Program-made: the position numbers and the translations under genes
Notes under the pieces: model-generated
The model's input: the letters and a program-made list of their open reading frames with translations, nothing else
Told to the model about the DNA's origin: nothing
Database searches by the model: none
Shown here: piece by piece, positions 58,401 to 64,000 of the stretch
Layout of the letters: each line of letters opens with the position of its first letter
How positions within the stretch are numbered: position 1 is the stretch's first letter
Assembly (NCBI GenBank): GCA_904846265.1
Contig: CAJHAA010000005.1
Span: forward strand, 112,472-176,471
DNA: 64,000 nucleotides
Source: Psychrobacter immobilis
GTDB lineage: Bacteria > Pseudomonadota > Gammaproteobacteria > Pseudomonadales > Moraxellaceae
Reading direction: 5' to 3'

Positions 58401-59179
58401 GGGAACTCTTTTGCTGGTAGTATTTGGAATTGTTCGATAGGTTTTGAGATATCTGGCAGCTTGTGTAGCAGCGATAGTGACTCTTTGCCCATGCTACTAT
58501 CGTTGCCACTCATCATTGTTTTGAGGTCATCAACGGTTAATGTCCGCTGGGTTTGCGGATTAAAAAAACGAATGGTCTCAATCTCATCATCAAACAAATC
58601 TAAACGTAGTGGAAACGGCTGACCCATAGCGAAGATATCAATGATGCTGCCACGTACCGCGAATTCACCCGGCTCAAACACATTCTCAACGGCGCGGTAC
58701 CCTGCCTTTGCCAGCAATCCGCGCTGGGTATTGATATCAAATCGATCACCAACGCTCAAATCAAAATGCTGCCCAATCAACCAGCTTGGCGGTGCTACGC
58801 GATGCATTAATGCTTGTACAGATATCAATAGTACGCCTGTCGTTGGCATATCTGTTAATAGATTGATACGCTCACTAACAATATCTTGATGCGGTGACAG
58901 CTCATCATAGGTCAACGTCTCCCAATCGGGGAACACATAAGCATCGACGCCGCAAAATGCCAATTCCGTCTCTATCTGATTGAGCTGGTTTTGGTCACGC
59001 GTCACCATTACTTTTAATCGGTCGGCAACATTCCATAGCGGTGTTTGCACCAGACTTGCTAGCCACAAGCTGCTGACTGCACCATGCACAGGTGCTAGCC
59101 AACGCCGCTCGGCATTCTGGATAGGAAACAACTGCTGGTTAATTGGTTCAAAGGCGTCAGTCAAAGCAATGATAGGCAT
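55406..59179 (-). CDS. mfd: Transcription-repair coupling factor
   Basis: 1257 aa from the ATG at 59179; a TTG five codons earlier is possible. UvrB-like N-terminal domains (with an acidic, Gln/Leu-rich insertion near residues 400-440), the RNA polymerase interaction domain (VEHGIGRYNGL), the RecG-like translocase with Walker A GDVGFGKTE and DEEHRFGV, helicase motif TATPIPRTL and QLRGRVGRS, and the C-terminal TRCF domain are present in order. It removes stalled RNA polymerase and recruits UvrA. About 110 residues longer than E. coli Mfd (1148), mostly from the insertion. Confidence 0.97.
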   Translation of the reverse strand: MPIIALTDAFEPINQQLFPIQNAERRWLAPVHGAVSSLWLASLVQTPLWNVADRLKVMVTRDQNQLNQIETELAFCGVDAYVFPDWETLTYDELSPHQDIVSERINLLTDMPTTGVLLISVQALMHRVAPPSWLIGQHFDLSVGDRFDINTQRGLLAKAGYRAVENVFEPGEFAVRGSIIDIFAMGQPFPLRLDLFDDEIETIRFFNPQTQRTLTVDDLKTMMSGNDSSMGKESLSLLHKLPDISKPIEQFQILPAKEFPLDEGRETFRTNFATMFPNASSRKFELHKDVMAGIASSGLEYYQPLFFDLKAWTAESSLFAYLPSDALFITDELINEKQVDYWSQIQRRYEERRHDIDKPIVAPEWLYLLSNTLNEHLNHYPRVILSARNELASMTDVAAIDSDNSLLEDTSLLADGSLLEVEEQSDSQPQLPLAPSKQQGLVTLSAQEPPQLAVNHQKAEPLTQLLEFLELQAQTATPVLIVAETAGRREILIELFKGKIDIKAYDSFAAFLAADKTNNVKGNKLPQVGLTVAPIERGVYVPERLVLISETQLFGRQVLQTRRRRQSGGSEEFLVKSVTEIIEGSPVVHIEHGIGRYNGLITLDVGDGEQEFIHLKYADDASIYVPVANLQMINRYSGGDPALAPLHKIGSGKWDKAKQKALEQIHDVAAELLNMQARREAKVGIHFKIDASQYELFASQFAFEETPDQANAIHAVMEDMRQNQPMDRLICGDVGFGKTEVAMRAAFIAVSAGYQVAVLVPTTLLAGQHEDNFRDRFADWPVRIETLSRFGGKKHQETVLTDLAAGKVDIVIGTHKLLQPDVKFSNLGLMIVDEEHRFGVRHKERIKAIQTDVDSMSMTATPIPRTLNMALSGMRDMSIIATPPARRLAIKTFVMQKTDALMKEAILRELLRGGQVYLLHNDVASIERMAETIRELVPEARVGVAHGQMQERQLEQVMQQFYHKKFNVLICSTIIETGIDVPNANTIIIERADKFGLAQLHQLRGRVGRSHHQAYCYLLVPSIKGLKGDAKRRLHAIERANTLGAGFMLASEDLEIRGAGEILGKQQSGNMQAIGFSLYMDMLERATKAIKAGKEPDLSTPLSLTSEINLHSSALIPEDYLHDVHQRLLFYKRISNADDKEALTDIRTEMIDRFGILPDQTKQLFAIHGLRIQAEPLKINKIDANSNSMTLEFAPDTPVDALAIIKLIQSNGQRYRMNGASGIRYQDADKLATPQQRVTAIQELLRYFSEHMVAESA

Positions 59180-59346
59180 AAAGAGTAGGATCAATGTTAA
59201 GAGTCAGAGAGCTATTATACGAATATTTCAGCAATTACCAAAATTTATGCCGTAACGGTTTGTCACTTAGCATTTTTATTAAAAAACCAATAGCCAAATA
59301 GCTGATAAAGATTATATTCGTATATAAAGACAGGATGATTAAATGT

Positions 59347-59376
59347 AAAAACCTCAACGGCTAAGCTGAGGTTTTT
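59347..59376. terminator. Terminator after the rraA-like gene
   Basis: AAAAACCTCA pairs with TGAGGTTTTT around ACGGCTAAGC; usable in both directions, mainly for the minus-strand gene ending at 59400. Confidence 0.82.
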
Positions 59377-59399
59377 GAGTGCTATTTATTAAGCTAGTG

Positions 59400-59942
59400 T
59401 TAAATTAATGGCTTGTCGCTAGCGATAATACCGTTATTGTCTGCGTAGACAAACATACCAGAATTTAGTGTTAAATCACCAAAGCTGATTTCAATATCGG
59501 TTTGACCTTCATCGCGGCGATTCGATTTACGCGGAATGCAACCAAGCGCCATAACACCGATGTCCATTGCTGCCATATCATCAACATCACGGACGCAGCC
59601 GTACACGATAACCCCCACCCAGCCATTATCAATCGCTGACTGCGCAATCATGTCGCCTAGCAGCGCACAACGCATTGAACCACCACCGTCAACCACCAAC
59701 ACCTTACCGTTACCATCCTTGTCTTTACCATCGCTATTTAGCAATGATTTGACGCGACTATTGTCTTCGAAGCATTTCACCGTCACAATTTCACCGCAGA
59801 ATTTATTTTTGCCACCAAAGCTATGAAAAGACTTGCCTTCGATATTAGGCAAACACACCTGCGACTCAGGATTGGCATCCAATAAATCACAGGTCACAAA
59901 GTTCTTTTTATCCATTGTTATTGATTCTGGCATATCTGACAT
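59400..59942 (-). CDS. rraA: RraA-family protein (RNase E regulator-like)
   Basis: 180 aa from the ATG at 59942, fixed by AAGGAGCGTCACT upstream; an earlier in-frame ATG at 59978 lacks this. The Gly-rich region LVVDGGGSMRCALLGD and YGCVRDVDDMAAM are family signatures. RraA trimers bind RNase E and inhibit it; relatives without that role are aldolases with the same fold and need Arg/Asp in GCVRD plus a metal, also present here. Either is possible; length and context favour RraA. Confidence 0.82.
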   Translation of the reverse strand: MSDMPESITMDKKNFVTCDLLDANPESQVCLPNIEGKSFHSFGGKNKFCGEIVTVKCFEDNSRVKSLLNSDGKDKDGNGKVLVVDGGGSMRCALLGDMIAQSAIDNGWVGVIVYGCVRDVDDMAAMDIGVMALGCIPRKSNRRDEGQTDIEISFGDLTLNSGMFVYADNNGIIASDKPLI

Positions 59943-60036
59943 AGTGACGCTCCTTGTTATGTATGATTGGTTATTCATGACTGATTATTTATGACTAGGG
60001 CTTAATTTTAATTGTTTCTTCAACTTAATACTTAGG

Positions 60037-60738
60037 CTATTTTTTAACTTTAGTCATCGCTAGCATTTGCTTATTTTCGATGATATCAGTGGTTCGGATA
60101 GCTGGTTCATTACGGTATTTATTACGCTGATAAACATCATGCGCACTCATCGCCATGGCAATGGCAACGCGTTTGGCGGAAATGGGATGCAGTGACAATG
60201 ATTCTGAAACTAAGGGCGATATCAGCTGAAAGGCTTTTTGACCAATACTTTCAAGCGGACGACCTTTATGCTTGCCAAGTAACAAGGACGGACGGAAAAT
60301 AACTAGCTGCGTAAAACCTAGCGCCATAATAGACTGCTCAGTTTCAGCTTTTACGCGATTGTATAAAAACCGACTATGAATATCAGCATTCATGGATGAT
60401 AACAAAAAGAAATTTTCAACACCTTTTTCTTGGCACAGTTTGGCAAAATTGACATTATAATCATGATCAACCTTTCGAAAGGCCTCATCGCTACCAGCCT
60501 GCTTCTTAGTCGTACCAAGACAGCTAAAAGCGTCCGTCTTTCGATCAACACCAACGCTGGCAAATATTTCAGCCAAATTATCAAAATCATTAACCTGATA
60601 AAAACGCATACTGGTATTGATATAGCGTGGCGGACGCCTTGCAATCACAATTAACGTGTCATAAAGCTCACTAAGCTGTTTGACAAGATGCTGTCCGACC
60701 AATCCTGTCGCGCCAATTACAATTGCTTTTCGCTGCAT
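60037..60738 (-). CDS. NAD(P)-binding atypical SDR (TIP30/HTATIP2-like)
   Basis: 233 aa. The Rossmann motif GATGLVGQHL is at the N-terminus; SCLGTTKKQAGS, FFLLSSMNAD and YNRVKAETE (Tyr/Lys pair) follow, as in the atypical short-chain dehydrogenase group that includes human TIP30. Substrate unknown. A conserved FRPSLLLGKHKGRP supports the group. Single gene, with a 741-bp spacer upstream. Confidence 0.85.
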   Translation of the reverse strand: MQRKAIVIGATGLVGQHLVKQLSELYDTLIVIARRPPRYINTSMRFYQVNDFDNLAEIFASVGVDRKTDAFSCLGTTKKQAGSDEAFRKVDHDYNVNFAKLCQEKGVENFFLLSSMNADIHSRFLYNRVKAETEQSIMALGFTQLVIFRPSLLLGKHKGRPLESIGQKAFQLISPLVSESLSLHPISAKRVAIAMAMSAHDVYQRNKYRNEPAIRTTDIIENKQMLAMTKVKK

Positions 60739-60897
60739 AGCCTATCCATTTATAGTGTGTTGGAAAATAGATGATAATGAAAAATCTGATTTTAAAGCCT
60801 ATCACCAAAGCTTTTCATCTTAGGGCGTATCCTCATTTTAAAAATGGTGATAAAAATGAGATAAATCACAGTCAAATGAGGAAAATAGCGCAGATAC

Positions 60898-60933
60898 TAT
60901 CGGAATATTAAACAGTATCGGGATATTAACCAG
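60898..60933. repeat. Tandem 18-bp repeat, two copies
   Basis: TATCGGAATATTAAACAG followed directly by TATCGGGATATTAACCAG; two differences. Confidence 0.75.
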
Positions 60934-61229
60934 CTATTTGACATTGTTTTTTAACATTGTTTGGCAAGATTTAGCCATTTTTAGCCCATTTAGATGTCCA
61001 TCGATTGAATTGAGGACATGCCCTAGTATCATACCTAAATTAACGCATAACTGAGGGTATTCTGTAGAATTTATTGTAAGAGATTTTATCGGCTAAGCGA
61101 TTTATTCACTCATAAGCGGTTTTTAGTGCAACAATATTGATAAATATTTCAAAAAACAGCTGAGCAAAGACACAAAAACTGTCATATATATGATCACACA
61201 ACTTCTTTAAGCATTAATCATCAAATATA

Positions 61230-61258
61230 TTGTTCTAAGGGCGATAATTTGCTAAGAT
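61230..61258 (+). promoter_or_regulatory. Probable sigma70 promoter upstream of rpsT
   Basis: TTGTTC (61230-61235), 17 bp, TAAGAT (61253-61258). It leaves a leader of about 215 nt before rpsT, long enough for S20 autoregulation. Confidence 0.45.
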
Positions 61259-61479
61259 AACCGGCTTTACACGTTAACGCTGTTTAATTATTCCAAACAG
61301 TTTTGACGCTTGCGATGCTCTATTGCTAATTTAGGTGCCTTTAATAACAGATAGGTACTTTAATATTAGACATCGACATCATGTTTGGCGAGACGGCTGC
61401 TCGTTACCGATGATGGTTAAACCCTTTTTTATTGTAATCCACATTCATATTTTTATCTGTCTTTATCAAGGAGATTCGC

Positions 61480-61746
61480 GTGGCTAATACTGCACAAGCT
61501 CGTAAACGCGCCCGTCAAAACACCAAACGTCGTCAGAACTCTGCGTCACAACGCTCTATGGTTCGTACTTACTTAAAACGTGTTGATGCGGCTATCGCAG
61601 CTAAAGATTATGACGCGGCTACCGAAGCTTACAAAAAAGCGGTACCAGTTCTTGATCGTATGGCTGACAAAGGTATTATTCATAAGAATAAAGCTGCTCG
61701 TCGTAAGAGCCGCCTGAACAAAACCATCAAAGGCCTACAAGCTTAA
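61480..61746 (+). CDS. rpsT: 30S ribosomal protein S20
   Basis: 88 aa, GTG start with AAGGAG at 61468-61473. [32 protein letters not shown] and [15 protein letters not shown] are the S20 signatures. It binds 16S rRNA early in assembly. A non-ATG start is also known for rpsT in E. coli (UUG), where it matters for autoregulation. Single gene, closed by a terminator. Confidence 0.98.
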   Translation: MANTAQARKRARQNTKRRQNSASQRSMVRTYLKRVDAAIAAKDYDAATEAYKKAVPVLDRMADKGIIHKNKAARRKSRLNKTIKGLQA

Positions 61747-61792
61747 GATTGTTAACGTTTAGACCACATCTCGCCTTTATAGCGTGATGACT

Positions 61793-61835
61793 AAAACCTT
61801 GTTACTGGTTCTAATACTGGGGCAAGGTTTTTTTA
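61793..61835 (+). terminator. Terminator after rpsT
   Basis: AAAACCTTG pairs with CAAGGTTTT across a 21-nt interval that can fold further, followed by TTTT. Confidence 0.8.
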
Positions 61836-61864
61836 TGTCTGATTGAAAAGTGAGTAGTAATCTT

Positions 61865-61896
61865 TTAAATAGTATCTAGATTAAATAGTATTTAGA
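61865..61896. repeat. Tandem 16-bp repeat, two copies
   Basis: TTAAATAGTATCTAGA followed by TTAAATAGTATTTAGA (one difference); the second copy overlaps the stop codon region of the next minus-strand gene. Confidence 0.7.
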
Positions 61897-62728
61897 TCCA
61901 TTTTACTTCTGGTGGTAAGAGCAATGTATTAGGATGAAAGCCGGCAGCACGGTAGTCTTCTAATAAAGTATGAATCGGGCGCACATACACTTCACCGCGC
62001 CAAACGAAGTGTGCACTGGCTTGTTCAAACGGCTTATCATCAAACCACAAAAACACGCCTTCCATCATCTTTGGCCAATCATTCCAATCAATCTCGACCA
62101 CATCAAACATCACTGCTAAAAAAGCAGATAACAACGTATCATGACTAACAGCAAGCATGAGATGCCCTTGCTGCGGCTGATATTGATAAAACAGCGATAA
62201 AATATCGAGACCGCCTTGGTAAGCGTTTTTGGTCCCCTCTAAATTACCTTGCAAAAATCGATTGATAAAGTTGAGCACGCCAATTTCTTTAAATACTGGA
62301 TTTGCTATTTCAGGCTCAGTCACTAGGCTACCAGGCTCTACCAACAATGACTGATGCGTAATATCACGTTGTAGTCCCGCACCTGCTTGCATCAGCTGCG
62401 CCGTGTCAATACAGCGTCCAATCGGACTTGAGATACTGTCTACATCAAGCGAGTACGGTAAATGCCCTGCCAACCAACGCCCCCAAGACTTCGCTAGTAC
62501 TCGACCTTTAGGTGTTAGGGGTAATTGATAACTGGCAAAACCATTGCCATCAGAGCGTTCACGTAAGGAATGTCTGGTAAATAAAATCAGCCGTTTATCT
62601 TCAGGCAATAAGCTGACTGAGGAAATCATACTATCAGGCAAGTGCGAAGGCGCCGGAGCACTTGGAGTATGACTCGCAAGCTTTTCAGCAGACAGTTTTG
62701 AGGGATTGTTATTGAGATATTTGCTCAT
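61892..62728 (-). CDS. Histidine phosphatase superfamily protein
   Basis: 278 aa from the ATG at 62728; the frame extends to a TTG at 62767. The catalytic motif is TRHSLRE, Ser replacing the usual Gly after the His, and the second His lies in AVSHDTLLSAFLA. SSPIGRCIDTAQLM gives the expected second Arg. The 45 N-terminal residues are Ser/Pro-rich and not part of the fold; no signal peptide. More like acid phosphatase or phytase-type branch 2 than phosphoglycerate mutases. Substrate unknown. Confidence 0.75.
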   Translation of the reverse strand: MSKYLNNNPSKLSAEKLASHTPSAPAPSHLPDSMISSVSLLPEDKRLILFTRHSLRERSDGNGFASYQLPLTPKGRVLAKSWGRWLAGHLPYSLDVDSISSPIGRCIDTAQLMQAGAGLQRDITHQSLLVEPGSLVTEPEIANPVFKEIGVLNFINRFLQGNLEGTKNAYQGGLDILSLFYQYQPQQGHLMLAVSHDTLLSAFLAVMFDVVEIDWNDWPKMMEGVFLWFDDKPFEQASAHFVWRGEVYVRPIHTLLEDYRAAGFHPNTLLLPPEVKWI

Positions 62729-62912
62729 GGTAGCAAGCGTAGCAGATTTTTTGATATGAATGAACAAAATATCAGTTCGATTGCAATATTGCTTACGAGT
62801 CTAGGCGGTTAGACTTTAAAATAAGCGTTATTTTATATTCACTATTTTAAAAAATACGAATCAAGGTGACAAATAACTAAAAAGATATTTACTTTCAAGA
62901 GGCTAAAATTAC

Positions 62913-63710
62913 TTAGCCGATATCAATGACTTTGTCCCACGCAAATGCTAATGCAGTGCTGCTCACTTCATTTGGATACGCACGTGGATTGACAATGACT
63001 CGTGTATTACCAATACGGTAATCAAATGCTTCGTGTGTATGTCCATGTACCCATAGTATTGGCGCCCAATCTTCATGCATCCAGCCAGACAAATCACTGA
63101 CAAAAGCTGCGTTACTTGGTAGATTCGCATACTTCTCAGACACCGATAATGGACTGATACTATGATGGCTCATCACAACAGTTTTTTTGCCAAGTGTTTT
63201 GGCGGTGATCAATGCTTGCTTTAACCATTGACGCTGCTTAGCATGGATTTGCATCGATACTTCAGGTGAAAAAAGCTCGCCTCCAGCATAGATTTGTTTA
63301 TAGTCACGCATAAAGCGCATAGCAGCAGCTATAGTATCTTCATTAGCCTGATATTGGTAATCTGTCCATAAAGTACAACCTAAGATACGTATGTCACCAA
63401 TATCAATATGTTGACACTGTAGAAAACGGACGCCTTGCTGCGACTGGGCATTATAATTATCCCAAGTCGCCAGCTTTTTATCAAAATGTAGCACATCTTC
63501 ATTAAAGTATTCATGATTACCAGCTATCGTAATCACAGGCACTTGCAAACGTGCTGCCTGCTCTTGTAGCCATGGCATACCACTATCGCTGTTGGCAGTA
63601 TCACCCGCGACTAATACCACGTTTGCATCAGTTTTGGGAATATGCCCTAGCGGATGTGACTGACGCGCATAACTGTCAATATGTAAGTCACTTAAAATCT
63701 GTAATTTCAT
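62913..63710 (-). CDS. Calcineurin-like metallophosphoesterase
   Basis: 265 aa from the ATG at 63710 (MKLQILSDLH), which puts the first metal motif at the usual place; an ATG at 63725 is also possible. The five metal-binding motifs are seen in order: SDLHID, AGDTANS, GNHEYF, MSHHS and HGHTHEAFDY. These bind two metals and hydrolyse phosphoesters; the substrate cannot be told. No signal peptide, so cytoplasmic. Alone, 185 nt before the histidine phosphatase start. Confidence 0.88.
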   Translation of the reverse strand: MKLQILSDLHIDSYARQSHPLGHIPKTDANVVLVAGDTANSDSGMPWLQEQAARLQVPVITIAGNHEYFNEDVLHFDKKLATWDNYNAQSQQGVRFLQCQHIDIGDIRILGCTLWTDYQYQANEDTIAAAMRFMRDYKQIYAGGELFSPEVSMQIHAKQRQWLKQALITAKTLGKKTVVMSHHSISPLSVSEKYANLPSNAAFVSDLSGWMHEDWAPILWVHGHTHEAFDYRIGNTRVIVNPRAYPNEVSSTALAFAWDKVIDIG

Positions 63711-63773
63711 AAGTTCTAATATCATTAAATAAACATAAATAGTTTAGCACTTTTTGATATACCCGCAAAAATT

Positions 63774-63805
63774 AAAAAAAGACAGCGGATTAGGCTGTCT
63801 TTTTT
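63774..63805. terminator. Terminator between the metallophosphoesterase promoter region and the IS end
   Basis: AAAAGACAGC pairs with GCTGTCTTTT around GGATTAG, with A and T runs at either side. Confidence 0.75.
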
Positions 63806-63868
63806 ATCATGCTGACACTATAAAATGCTAAACACTTTGTAAATATACAAATATTTTATAAGTATCTA

Positions 63869-64000
63869 GGGCATGTTGAACATTCATAATTTCAGCCAGA
63901 TATAGGCACAAGCGAGAGCCACTGTGTTCTCATAACTTTGTTTGAGCTTATCAAATCTAGTTGCAACCGCCCTGTAGTTTTTTAACTTAGCAAAAGCATT
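63869..64000 (-). mobile_element. End of an IS5-like insertion sequence
   Basis: The element end is probably the GGGCATGTTGAACATT inverted repeat starting at about 63869-63870, next to a CTAG that fits the preferred target of IS5-type elements. The element continues beyond the window, so its size and other end are not seen. Confidence 0.6.
63884..64000 (-). CDS. IS5-family transposase, C-terminal part (cut by window)
   Basis: 38 codons and TGA on the minus strand, beginning NAFAKLKNYRAVATRFDK. This matches the end of IS5-family (IS427/IS1031-like) DDE transposases, where N.F..LK..R.IATRYDK surrounds the last catalytic helix, followed by a hydrophobic tail. The stop lies 15 bp inside the inverted repeat. 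Whether the gene is intact cannot be judged from here. Confidence 0.8.
   Translation of the reverse strand, partial: NAFAKLKNYRAVATRFDKLKQSYENTVALACAYIWLKL

Larger units (their letters stand above)
60739..61479. other. Long spacer upstream of rpsT
   Basis: 741 bp without a gene. It contains an 18-bp imperfect tandem repeat (60898), an 11-bp match to an IS end (61016) and the rpsT promoter. A small RNA cannot be excluded. Confidence 0.5.

Noticed and set aside
1..64000. CRISPR arrays, cas genes, tRNAs, rRNAs
   Set aside because: No regularly spaced repeats of 24-40 bp and no T-loop plus acceptor patterns other than those of tmRNA were seen.

Overview
The window looks like a chromosomal segment of a gamma-proteobacterium of the family Moraxellaceae, most likely Psychrobacter. 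This is an inference from gene content, gene order (prmA - DUF3426 - fis - purH; ppiD - hupB; iscRSU - iscA - hscBA - fdx) and protein style; no database search was possible. About 49 protein genes, one tmRNA and several strong intrinsic terminators can be supported. No CRISPR array, rRNA or ordinary tRNA was seen.

Positions 1-11,200 are the accessory part. The window opens inside a type VI secretion spike gene (vgrG) whose C-terminus is a T4-lysozyme-like domain. An unrecognised exported protein begins on the very next base and is a candidate immunity partner. Next comes a multidomain cell-wall-degrading protein (beta domain, two LysM, GH19 muramidase/chitinase-like, DUF5675), followed by two lipoproteins that each carry an SH3b-like domain, one also with MORN-type repeats. 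These look like two linked effector/immunity sets. The stretch from 9,080 to 11,230 holds a degraded IS3-family transposase tail, a small Ala-rich exported protein and a GerMN-type lipoprotein. It is bracketed by two near-identical copies of the tmRNA 3' tip plus terminator, which is the footprint expected of an element integrated at ssrA.

Positions 11,230-33,360 are mostly core genome: ssrA, an esterase, a CreB/CreC-like two-component system, aroC and prmB, an L,D-transpeptidase, a DUF389 membrane protein, alaS, lysC, csrA, a HopJ-family protein, a DUF1315 protein, nadK, a Bax-inhibitor-like membrane protein and a CcoI-type copper ATPase.

Positions 33,800-46,000 hold envelope and translation genes: mrcB (PBP1B) with a TPR lipoprotein behind it, prmA, a zinc-ribbon/DUF3426 protein, fis, purH, ppiD, hupB and a membrane-anchored SCP2/UbiJ-like protein. 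Positions 46,267-52,674 are the iron-sulfur cluster assembly locus, starting with an IscR-type operator laid over a good sigma70 promoter and interrupted after iscU by an intrinsic terminator.

The last part carries a membrane class III cyclase, a HIT protein, mfd, an RraA-family protein, an SDR-like protein, rpsT, a histidine phosphatase and a metallophosphoesterase. It ends in the tail of an IS5-like transposase cut by the window edge.
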